Both the position numbers and the translations under genes were made by a program. 64,000 nt of DNA from Rossellomorea sp036867415 (GTDB taxonomy: Bacteria > Bacillota > Bacilli > Bacillales > Bacillaceae_B). Location: the NCBI RefSeq assembly GCF_036867415.1, contig NZ_JBAJHU010000001.1:1-64000 (forward strand), written 5' to 3'. A model generated the notes under the pieces. That model saw nothing but the letters and a program-made list of their open reading frames with translations, did no database searches and had not been told where the DNA came from. Numbering within the stretch: position 1 is the stretch's first letter; every line of letters starts with the position of its first letter. Below are positions 26,098-33,541 of this stretch, one piece after another.

Positions 26098-26857
26098 TCT
26101 GATGAAGGCAGAATTCTACAAATTGTACCGGAATAAAACATTCTGGGTCGTAGCCGGAACGGTCACAGGACTTAGTGCATTGCTGCACCTTCTCATTATC
26201 TTTGACTGGTGGCAGTTGTCAGGGACTGAATTCGATCAGGCCGGATTGAGTGAATTGAACGCTCTGTCTCCATTTAAACTGCCATTATTCTTTAATTTGA
26301 TCGTCAGTACGGTGGCTGGCTATTATATCGCCACGGATTTTTCACAAAGCGGTGTAATCAAGAATCAATTATTGAGCGGCAATAGAAGATCATATATTTA
26401 TCTGGCGAAACTTCTTGTCTTCTCGCTTGCTTCCATTCTCGCTGCGATTGTGATTCCATTGGTAACGGCGCTGATCACGGTCACCATCACCGGATACGGG
26501 GAGATATTCAGTCCCTCTTCGGTGATGTATCTTGAACGGGCCTATTGTTTATTCACTCTTCAATTTCTGTGCTTTACATCCATCGTATTACTGATTGCTG
26601 TTGTAACGGAAGATAGTGGAAAGACCATTCTATTCACACTTTTACTCTCCATTGTGATGTTTGCGATCGAGAAACTGACTTCTGAGCCGATAATCAGATT
26701 TTTGTATGAGCATACGTTCTTTTATCAATTCAGTGACGCCTTTAAGATTTCGATGTCAACCGGTGAGGTAGTAACGTCCATTGCAATTGGCGCAGTCGAA
26801 CTCATCGTCATCACATCATGCGGAATCTTTCTATTTAATCGAAAAGAAATGAACTAA
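26090..26857 (+). CDS. ABC transporter permease, lantibiotic-protection type
   Basis: This permease of about 255 residues has six hydrophobic segments (KTFWVVAGTVTGLSALLHLL, LFFNLIVSTVAGYYIA, LLVFSLASILAAIVIPLVTALI, and three more). It begins with MKAEFYKLYRNKTFW, the usual start of ABC-2 permeases with a short cytoplasmic helix. The GTG at 26090 has GGGGGG eight bases upstream and overlaps the ATPase stop, suggesting translational coupling. The ATG at 26102 is an alternative. Together with the ATPase it should form the full transporter. Confidence 0.88.
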   Translation: MSNLMKAEFYKLYRNKTFWVVAGTVTGLSALLHLLIIFDWWQLSGTEFDQAGLSELNALSPFKLPLFFNLIVSTVAGYYIATDFSQSGVIKNQLLSGNRRSYIYLAKLLVFSLASILAAIVIPLVTALITVTITGYGEIFSPSSVMYLERAYCLFTLQFLCFTSIVLLIAVVTEDSGKTILFTLLLSIVMFAIEKLTSEPIIRFLYEHTFFYQFSDAFKISMSTGEVVTSIAIGAVELIVITSCGIFLFNRKEMN

Positions 26858-26876
26858 GAAAAGCGGGTGGAAGCAA

Positions 26877-27788
26877 ATGATATATGCAGCAATCATCCTA
26901 TTGATCGTTATCGGTATTCTATTCATCCGCCTTTTTTCCTTGAAAAAAGAAGTGAAAAACATAAGCAGGCAACTGGATGTCTATACCAGCCGGAAGTCGA
27001 ATAAAAAAGTGGACCTGTCCCTTTTGGATAAAGATATTGAAAAGCTGGGCAGTGAAATCAATAAACTGATTGATCTGTACGTGACTGAACAGGCACGGAG
27101 GATTCATTTCGAACATGAACAAAAGCAGGCAGCCGCCAATATGTCTCATGACTTAAGAACTCCGTTGACATCTATCAGGGGTTTTATCCAGCTGGCCGAA
27201 GCGGAGGAAATAACGGGGGATGAGAGAAAAGAATTGTTGGCGACCGCACACAAACGGGCAATTAAGCTGGAGTCATTGCTGAATGATTTCTTTGAACTGA
27301 GTCTGATTGAATCCACAGATCAACCGCTGAAATGGGAACGGATCAACTTGAAATCGGCCGCCATCGATGTGCTGATGAGTTTTTACGACCGCTTTAATGA
27401 GAAAAAGAAAATGCCGGTGATACATTTACCTGAGCATGATGTATTCATCATTGCAGACGGTTCTGCGGTGACAAGAGTGATCGAAAATCTGGTTTCCAAT
27501 GCCCTCAGCCACTCAGAAGGGGAAATCACCATCTGTTTGGAGGAGCATGATGGGAGAGCGGAATTAAGTGTGGACAATGCTGCACCTTCCTTGTCTGATG
27601 AAGATGTGCAGCGGATGTTTGACCGCTTTTATATGGCGGATCGTTCCCGAGCCGGCAAAGGTACCGGATTAGGATTGTCCATTGTGAAGGGCTTCATGGA
27701 GAAAATGAACGGGAAAGTATACGGACAGCTGCATGAAGGGCAGTTGTCGATAATTTGTAAATGGGAAACAGTGGAGAAAGAAGACTAG
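26877..27788 (+). CDS. sensor histidine kinase
   Basis: This 303-residue kinase has a single N-terminal membrane helix (residues 2-22) and almost no extracytoplasmic part. A coiled linker follows. The H-box is NMSHDLRTPLTSI, the N-box is NLVSNALSHSE, and the G-boxes are DRFYMADRSRAGKGTGLGLSIVKG. Lack of a sensor domain suggests that it senses through the adjacent ABC transporter or within the membrane. It is the cognate kinase of the regulator that begins the operon, although two transporter genes separate them. Confidence 0.9.
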   Translation: MIYAAIILLIVIGILFIRLFSLKKEVKNISRQLDVYTSRKSNKKVDLSLLDKDIEKLGSEINKLIDLYVTEQARRIHFEHEQKQAAANMSHDLRTPLTSIRGFIQLAEAEEITGDERKELLATAHKRAIKLESLLNDFFELSLIESTDQPLKWERINLKSAAIDVLMSFYDRFNEKKKMPVIHLPEHDVFIIADGSAVTRVIENLVSNALSHSEGEITICLEEHDGRAELSVDNAAPSLSDEDVQRMFDRFYMADRSRAGKGTGLGLSIVKGFMEKMNGKVYGQLHEGQLSIICKWETVEKED

Positions 27789-27809
27789 ATTGGGAATGGA
27801 GTAATTGAT

Positions 27810-29252
27810 ATGTGTAAGAAGTTAGGTGTTATGTTTCTATTGGCATTCATTCTGATGAACGTGCCATCATCAATGATGGCGGCAAAGTCAGTCGATCCTT
27901 CCGATGTGGATGGATTTGTCACGGATTATATCGAGCGGAACGGACTGCCCGGGGCGTCGATCGTGATTGTGAAAGATGGAAGGGTAGTGTACGAAAAAGG
28001 ATATGGACATGATAGTGAGGGGAACCCTTTGACAGCGGCATCACCTCTCAGGATCGGATCCGTTTCCAAATCATTTACGGCATTTGCCGTTCTGCAGCTG
28101 GTTGATGAAGGGAAGATTCGCTTGGATGACGCGGTAGTGAATCATCTTCCGGACGTGCAGCCTGATGATCCGAGATGGGGAGAGGTGACCATCCGCCAAC
28201 TCTTGAGTCACACCTCGGGGATCCCGAATCCAACCATTGTTGCTCCGGCCAATGATCTGGAAGCAGGCGTGGAACGCTTACATGACTTGAAACTTCAATC
28301 GGACCCGGGAGAAAAATACGCTTACAGCAATCCGAACTACTGGATCCTCGCTTACTTAGTCGAAAAAGTGAGTGGAATCGAGTTCGCGGATTATCTTGAG
28401 AAAAAGATATTCTCCCCCCTTGAGATGGATGACTCGCTAACGGCTGTGAATTCCGGAGATTCCGTAGAAGAATTGCCGAAAGGATATGTCACTGCCTATG
28501 GGACGGCAATCCCGTGGACGGAGCTTGAAAAGATGTTCATGGGCTCGGGAGGAGTTGTCTCGACAGCAGCAGATATGGGGAAGTGGCTTTCCATGCACAC
28601 ATACGATGGGAAGACGGAAACAGGAGAGCCATTGCTGTCGGAGGAATTAGTGGAAGAATCTTATTCACCACAGCCCGGCAGTGAGAAATACGGCCTCGGC
28701 TGGTCATTGAGTTCAGAGAACGTGGAACCTCCCCGCATTTCGCACAGCGGTGCATTGAGTACCTATCAAACCCAGCAGGACATCGTCCCGGGAAGCGGCT
28801 ATGCCGTTGCCGTTCTGCTGAACAGCTTCACTCCTTCACGGGAACATGCGTATGAAATCAGTTCAGGCATCATCCGGTTGACCGGGGGAGAACAGCCTGA
28901 AATAAAAGCGCCGCTCCCTACAATCATTGATGGTTCACTTGGTGTGATCACTTTGATTTATCTCCTATTGGGAGGCAGGGGAATACTGAGGAGCAGGAGT
29001 TGGGTGGAAAGACGCAGACAACAGCCGGCCTGGAGATTCTTTCTGCGGCTGATCCCGCAATTTGCAGCAGCAGCTGTGATCGGCTGCTTTTTCTTTATTG
29101 TCCCGATGCTCCAAGACAATAGCTCTACCACGCTGGACGCATTCGGTATCTGGCCGGCAGCGGCGGTTTTACTGGCCGTGATCTTCATCATCGGACTGAT
29201 CTTAACAATCAGGAGAGTGTATGATCGAATGAGGATTAATGGGAGATTGTGA
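27810..29252 (+). CDS. secreted/membrane-anchored serine hydrolase, class C beta-lactamase family
   Basis: This 480-residue protein has a signal peptide (residues 1-24), a beta-lactamase/DD-peptidase-like domain to about 370, and four hydrophobic segments at the C-terminus. Active-site motifs are SVSKSF (SxxK), YSN in GEKYAYSNPNYW, and HSG in ISHSGALSTY. Such proteins include AmpC-like enzymes, penicillin-binding proteins of the PbpE type and esterases. The 21-base gap to the kinase gene suggests it belongs to the same regulated operon, so a role in cell-envelope stress is reasonable. The substrate is not known. Confidence 0.88.
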   Translation: MCKKLGVMFLLAFILMNVPSSMMAAKSVDPSDVDGFVTDYIERNGLPGASIVIVKDGRVVYEKGYGHDSEGNPLTAASPLRIGSVSKSFTAFAVLQLVDEGKIRLDDAVVNHLPDVQPDDPRWGEVTIRQLLSHTSGIPNPTIVAPANDLEAGVERLHDLKLQSDPGEKYAYSNPNYWILAYLVEKVSGIEFADYLEKKIFSPLEMDDSLTAVNSGDSVEELPKGYVTAYGTAIPWTELEKMFMGSGGVVSTAADMGKWLSMHTYDGKTETGEPLLSEELVEESYSPQPGSEKYGLGWSLSSENVEPPRISHSGALSTYQTQQDIVPGSGYAVAVLLNSFTPSREHAYEISSGIIRLTGGEQPEIKAPLPTIIDGSLGVITLIYLLLGGRGILRSRSWVERRRQQPAWRFFLRLIPQFAAAAVIGCFFFIVPMLQDNSSTTLDAFGIWPAAAVLLAVIFIIGLILTIRRVYDRMRINGRL

Positions 29253-29275
29253 AGTCAGGTCATACTATTTAGGAA

Positions 29276-29301
29276 GAGCATCGCATCATGCGGTGCTTTT
29301 T
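29276..29301 (+). terminator. terminator of the serine hydrolase operon
   Basis: AGCATCGC pairs with GCGGTGCT (one G-U) around a five-base loop, followed by TTTTT. Confidence 0.85.
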
Positions 29302-29409
29302 AGCATCCACCGGCCATCTTCGCTTTTATTTTTAACAGAGAAAAAAGGAACAGCACCGCTTAACGAGAATACTTATACTAAACACGAAAGCAATGAGGAG
29401 GAATTGGAT

Positions 29410-30381
29410 ATGACTAATGAAACTGTGCCACAAAGTGAATTGCCCAAGATGAGCAAGCCTGCGAACCGGGAGCTTCATCATGCAGGGTATTACCGGCTTG
29501 AACAGTTCACCGATGTGACCGAAGCCGATATTCTGAAGATTCACGGGGTCGGACCGAAAGCGGTCAGGATCCTGAGTGAGGCTCTTAGCGAGAAAGGGTT
29601 GTCGTTTGCGGGCACCAGTAAAGGCGGAGACGGGGGTGCTGGGAAGAAAAAATCCAAAGAAGTGATAAATAAGATGGATGCCCAAACGGTGATGGAGGAA
29701 CTTGAAGCGCTCGGCAAGGAACGGATGAAGAAGATGTACATATCTAACGGGGCAAAGGAGCCGCTGTTCGGCTGTGCGACAGGTGGAATGAAACCGATCG
29801 CGAAGAAAATCAAAATCGATCAGGAGCTGGCGGAGGAGCTTTACGCCACCGGGAACTACGACGCCATGTACTTTGCAGGCGTCATCGCTGATCCGAAGGC
29901 CATGACCGAGGCGGATTTCGACCGTTGGATGGACGGGGCGTATTTCTATATGCTGTCCGACTATGTCGTGGCTGTGACGCTTGCAGAAGCAGACATTGCA
30001 CAGGAAGTCGCCGATAAATGGATCGCAAGCGGTGAAGAGCTGAGGATGTCGGGGGGCTGGAGCTGCTACTGCTGGCTGCTCGGGAACCGGAAGGATGAGG
30101 AATTCTCGACAGAAAAGCTTGCGGGGATGCTGGAAAAAGTGAAAGAAACCATTCACGATGCACCGGAACGGACCAAATCCGCGATGAACAATTTCGTGAC
30201 GACCGTAGGGGTTTCTTATGTGCCGCTCCATGAAAAGGCAGTCCAAATCGCGAATGAGATCGGACCGGTCGAAATGATACGCGAGAAGAAAAAGAACAGC
30301 ATCCTGAAAGCTTCGGAAAATATCCAGAAGGAAGTGGAACGCGGGAAGATCGGGTTTAAGCGGCGGTATGTACGGTGTTAG
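29410..30381 (+). CDS. helix-hairpin-helix/DNA-alkylation-repair (AlkD-like) fusion protein
   Basis: This 323-residue protein has two parts. Residues about 10-65 form a helix-hairpin-helix module (LHHAGYYRLEQFTDVTEADILKIHGVGPKAVRILSEAL), which binds DNA without sequence preference in other proteins. After a Gly/Lys-rich linker (GGDGGAGKKKSKEV), residues 90-323 are all-helical HEAT-like repeats resembling the DNA alkylation repair family (ATGNYDAMYFAGVIADPKAMTEADFDRW, WSCYCWLLGNRKDEEF). A role in repair of alkylated bases is inferred. The upstream open codons lack a ribosome binding site; GAGGAGGAATT precedes the ATG at 29410. Confidence 0.75.
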   Translation: MTNETVPQSELPKMSKPANRELHHAGYYRLEQFTDVTEADILKIHGVGPKAVRILSEALSEKGLSFAGTSKGGDGGAGKKKSKEVINKMDAQTVMEELEALGKERMKKMYISNGAKEPLFGCATGGMKPIAKKIKIDQELAEELYATGNYDAMYFAGVIADPKAMTEADFDRWMDGAYFYMLSDYVVAVTLAEADIAQEVADKWIASGEELRMSGGWSCYCWLLGNRKDEEFSTEKLAGMLEKVKETIHDAPERTKSAMNNFVTTVGVSYVPLHEKAVQIANEIGPVEMIREKKKNSILKASENIQKEVERGKIGFKRRYVRC

Positions 30382-30511
30382 GTGTGGTTTTGGTTGTTGG
30401 ATTGGATGAAACCGGGGTTCGGTAAGGTTGCGTGTGTGGGTGTGCGGATTGATACTAACTGGACAGGCGGCTGGATAATAAAAGGTCAAAAGTAATTTTA
30501 ATGAGACCAGT

Positions 30512-30648
30512 TCGATTACATTAGCATGTTTTCGATAATAAAAGTTTTAAAGTCGATAATAGATCTTAAGAAATCGATAATATTCTTATGGCCACGCGGC
30601 TGTTAGTGTCCGATTTTATTCGATTTGATGAATAAAGAGTCGATATTG
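30512..30648. repeat. phased TCGATAATA array, 21-bp period
   Basis: TCGATTACA at 30512, then TCGATAATA at 30532, 30553 and 30574 start 20, 21 and 21 bp apart. Weaker words TCGATTTGA (30620) and TCGATATTG (30640) continue at a 20-bp step. The intervening 11-12 bases do not repeat. Confidence 0.65.
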
Positions 30649-30747
30649 GTCATTTATTGCTTCTATGAGCAGCGGCGGTTACGAACATGTGTGAAAATCA
30701 AGCCGTTTTTGGTTGTTTTAGATAGTTTTTTCTTTGAAAGTAAAAGA

Positions 30748-30797
30748 GGGCTGATTCCCTGCGAAATTCATGCAGCGGGGACCAGTCCCTTTTTTTA
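30748..30797 (+). terminator. terminator-like hairpin
   Basis: GGGCTGATTCCCTGC pairs imperfectly with GCAGCGGGGACCAGTCCC, followed by TTTTTTT. The gene it serves is not obvious, since the nearest upstream stop is at 30381. Confidence 0.65.
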
Positions 30798-30950
30798 TGC
30801 TTAATTTCAGCCGGCACTGCATGTTAGTTAGCTGAAAAAAGACAAATTTGACAAGATTAAAGGGGAGGTGGGTTTGCTGGCTGGAAACAACTTAATCCAG
30901 CGCTCACCACGAGGGAACTTTCACGAGGGACCGGCTGCCAGCCCAAGAGG

Positions 30951-31021
30951 ACAAGGGACCTGACCCGGTGTCCCAGCGAGGAACCGGTCCAACCGGGACA
31001 AGGGACCTGACCCCCTGTCCC
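30951..31021. repeat. two tandem GGGACCTGACCC...TGTCCC copies
   Basis: ACAAGGGACCTGACCCGGTGTCCC is followed about 40 bases on by GGGACAAGGGACCTGACCCCCTGTCCCG. Both belong to the dispersed GGGACA/TGTCCC family and end only about 50 bases before a response regulator gene. Confidence 0.7.
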
Positions 31022-31074
31022 GCTCCGTGGTACTATATGGGTAATGATTAGTGGAGAGATTGGGGTGTTTGTGT

Positions 31075-31761
31075 ATGAGGATGTTGCTGGTGGAGGATGA
31101 TCGGACGATTGCGGCGGGATTGGAATATTCCTTGCGGCAGGAGGGGTATGAGACGGTTCTTTGTTATGATGCAGGGTCAGCGAAGACGGTGATCGCGGAT
31201 CGTCTGGATGAGGTTGATTTGTGTTTGTTTGATTTGTCGCTGCCGGACGGGAGCGGATATGAGTTATGTGAGCAGGTGAAGAAGCAGGGGGATAAGCCGG
31301 TGATTTTTTTGACGGCGCTTGATGATGAGGTGAATGTGGTGATGGGCCTTGATATGGGTGCGGATGATTATATCACGAAGCCGTTCCGCATCCGGGAGCT
31401 GCTGTCGAGGATCCGTTCAGTGCTCCGCCGTTATCAGAAACAGCCGGCTCAGCCGAATGTGTGGATGGACATCTGTGATATCCGCATTCATACGCTGGAA
31501 GGAAAGGTCTATAAGCATGGCGGGGAGATCATCCTGACTGCTCTGGAATACAGGCTGCTGCTCATCTTTGCCAACCATGTCGGACAAGTTCTGACACGGG
31601 CCCAGCTGCTCGACCGGATTTGGGATGTGGCCGGTGATTTTGTGAACGACAATACGCTGACCGTGTATATCAAGCGCCTGCGGGAGAAGCTTGAAGACGA
31701 TCCGCAGCAGCCGAAGATCATCAAGACCATACGCGGTATGGGATACAAGGCGGGTGATTGA
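31075..31761 (+). CDS. OmpR-family response regulator, BceR-like
   Basis: This 228-residue regulator has a receiver domain (MLLVEDDRTIAAGLEYSL, phospho-Asp in LCLFDLSLPDGSGYELC, ITKPFRIREL) and a winged helix (LTALEYRLLLIFANH, NDNTLTVYIKRLREKL, KTIRGMGYKAGD). It leads a four-gene operon of regulator, kinase, ABC ATPase and FtsX-type permease, the layout of Bce-type antimicrobial-peptide detoxification modules. The start at 31075 is nine bases after TGGGG. The upstream ATTGGGG region is preceded by repeat copies. Confidence 0.92.
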   Translation: MRMLLVEDDRTIAAGLEYSLRQEGYETVLCYDAGSAKTVIADRLDEVDLCLFDLSLPDGSGYELCEQVKKQGDKPVIFLTALDDEVNVVMGLDMGADDYITKPFRIRELLSRIRSVLRRYQKQPAQPNVWMDICDIRIHTLEGKVYKHGGEIILTALEYRLLLIFANHVGQVLTRAQLLDRIWDVAGDFVNDNTLTVYIKRLREKLEDDPQQPKIIKTIRGMGYKAGD

Positions 31762-31762
31762 G

Positions 31763-32776
31763 ATGTGGAGGAACCGGGAGATCCAGCTGTTTTTCTCCAT
31801 CCTTGGATTCATCACTCTCGCAGGGACGGCAGTGACTGGTTTTCTGCTGTCCGTTCAGGCGGCAGCCGTTGTGTTCATCACCTCGGCTCTACTCACTGCC
31901 TGCTGCTTCTTTTTCACGAGATGGCGTTACAGCGAAATAGAGAAGCTTTCAGGGTATTTGCGCAGGATCAGCAGCGGGGATGGCAGCCTTGACCTCAGGG
32001 ATAACTACGAGGGAGAGCTGAGTATTTTAAAGAATGACATATATAAAGTGACCTTGATGCTGTCCGAGAGCCGTTCGTATCTGGAACGGGACAAGCTTGC
32101 GTTAACGAATGCACTCTCGGATATCTCGCATCAGCTGAAGACTCCCCTCACGTCGATGATGGTGATGGCCGACCTCCTCAGTGACAGTAAGTTGGAAGGA
32201 GCAAAACGGGCCGAGTTCACTGAGAACATCCGCGTGCAGCTGGATCGAATTGAGTGGCTGGTCTCTTCCCTGCTGAAATTATCAAAGATCGATGCAGGTA
32301 CCATCGAGTTTAAAAAGGACAAGGTGACCGTACGGGAATTGATCGATCGGTCCATTCAGCCTGTCTTGATCCCGATGGATATTAAAGAACAGACGCTTAC
32401 CGTGAGCGGCGATGATCAGGCCGCTTTTACGGGCGATTTACGCTGGACTGCCGAAGCACTCATCAATCTATTAAAGAATGGTGTAGAGCATACCGGGAAT
32501 GGTGGGGAGATTTCCATCTCATTCGAGGAAAATCCTCTTTTCACCGAAATCAGGATCGCCGATGATGGGTCGGGGATCCCGAAAGAAGATCTGCCTTACA
32601 TATTCAGGCGTTTCTACAAAGGAAAGAATGCAGGGGAGGACAGTGTCGGGATCGGGCTCGCGATGGCTTACAGCATCATCACCAGTCAGCAGGGGGATCT
32701 TGAGGTCAGAAGTGAAAAAGGGAATGGCACCGAGTTCTCGATTAAATTTTATAAGAAAAACGAAATCCCGAAGTGA
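31763..32776 (+). CDS. intramembrane-sensing histidine kinase, BceS-like
   Basis: This 337-residue kinase has two membrane helices (about residues 9-30 and 34-53) with only a few residues between them, so it has no extracellular sensor domain. Next come a linker and the catalytic region: ALSDISHQLKTPLTSMM (H-box), LINLLKNGVEHT (N-box), DDGSGIPKEDLPYIFRRFYKG and SVGIGLAMAYS. Kinases of this shape in Firmicutes detect peptide antibiotics through the neighbouring FtsX-type transporter. AAGGCGGGT lies before the ATG at 31763, which is almost contiguous with the regulator stop. Confidence 0.92.
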   Translation: MWRNREIQLFFSILGFITLAGTAVTGFLLSVQAAAVVFITSALLTACCFFFTRWRYSEIEKLSGYLRRISSGDGSLDLRDNYEGELSILKNDIYKVTLMLSESRSYLERDKLALTNALSDISHQLKTPLTSMMVMADLLSDSKLEGAKRAEFTENIRVQLDRIEWLVSSLLKLSKIDAGTIEFKKDKVTVRELIDRSIQPVLIPMDIKEQTLTVSGDDQAAFTGDLRWTAEALINLLKNGVEHTGNGGEISISFEENPLFTEIRIADDGSGIPKEDLPYIFRRFYKGKNAGEDSVGIGLAMAYSIITSQQGDLEVRSEKGNGTEFSIKFYKKNEIPK

Positions 32777-32857
32777 ATAGATTGTCACTTTCGAGTCACT
32801 TTAAAGTCATATTAGGCAGATATACTGAGGTTAACATCGAAATCATGGAGGTACAAA

Positions 32858-33541
32858 ATGAGTATAGTACAAATCGAAAATCTGTCTAAGATCTACGGCA
32901 AGGGGGAAACGGCAGTAAAGGCATTGGATGATGTCTCCTTTTCTGTGAATAAAGGTGAATTTGTGGCAATCATCGGTCCTTCGGGATCAGGGAAGTCCAC
33001 CCTGCTTCATTTATTGGGCGGTGTCGACCGGCCGACAAGCGGGAAAGTCCTCATCGACAATACCGATATTTATCAACTGGACGAAACACAGCTCGCGATT
33101 TTCCGAAGAAGACAGATCGGACTGATCTATCAGTTCTATAATCTGATTCCGATCTTGACGGTCGAAGAAAACATCACGCTGCCGATGTTATTGGACCAGC
33201 ATAAAGTGGACAGCAAGCAATTGATGTCGATCGTATCGACTTTGGGGCTCGAGCAGCGGATGAACCATCTGCCGAACCAGTTGTCAGGTGGACAGCAGCA
33301 GCGCGTATCGATCGGGCGCGCACTGATCAGCAATCCAGCCATCATATTGGCGGACGAGCCGACCGGGAACCTCGACAGCAAGAACAGTCATGAAATCATC
33401 GAGTTATTGAAAATGTTCAATAAAACATACAATCAGACGCTGATCGTCATCACTCATGACGAACGGATCGCACTGCAGGCAGACCGGGTGATTGAAATCG
33501 CAGATGGAAGGGTCGCTAAAGATGAAGTGATCCGTCCATGA
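32858..33541 (+). CDS. ABC transporter ATPase, BceA/MacB type
   Basis: This compact 227-residue ATPase has Walker A IGPSGSGKST, signature NQLSGGQQQRVSIGRAL, Walker B IILADEPTGNLDSKNS and the switch histidine in VITHDERIA. These sequences, with YGKGETAVKALDDVSF at the N-terminus, are those of the LolD/MacB/BceA group, which works with FtsX-type permeases by mechanotransmission rather than substrate passage. A GGAGG site is placed well. Its stop overlaps the permease ATG by four bases. Confidence 0.94.
   Translation: MSIVQIENLSKIYGKGETAVKALDDVSFSVNKGEFVAIIGPSGSGKSTLLHLLGGVDRPTSGKVLIDNTDIYQLDETQLAIFRRRQIGLIYQFYNLIPILTVEENITLPMLLDQHKVDSKQLMSIVSTLGLEQRMNHLPNQLSGGQQQRVSIGRALISNPAIILADEPTGNLDSKNSHEIIELLKMFNKTYNQTLIVITHDERIALQADRVIEIADGRVAKDEVIRP

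Larger units (their letters stand above)
30382..31074. other. long intergenic region between the alkylation-repair-like gene and the next two-component system
   Basis: No gene is visible. It holds a phased TCGATAATA array (30512-30582 with weaker words to 30648), a terminator (30748-30797) and two tandem GGGAC-type repeat copies (30951-31021). The long minus-strand frame reaching 30489 is a shadow of the coding strand. Confidence 0.6.

Noticed and set aside
29332..30489. 385-codon minus-strand frame opposite the AlkD-like gene
   Set aside because: It runs antisense through a gene with domain-level support and has no start signal. Its His/Pro/Arg-rich product looks like a shadow.
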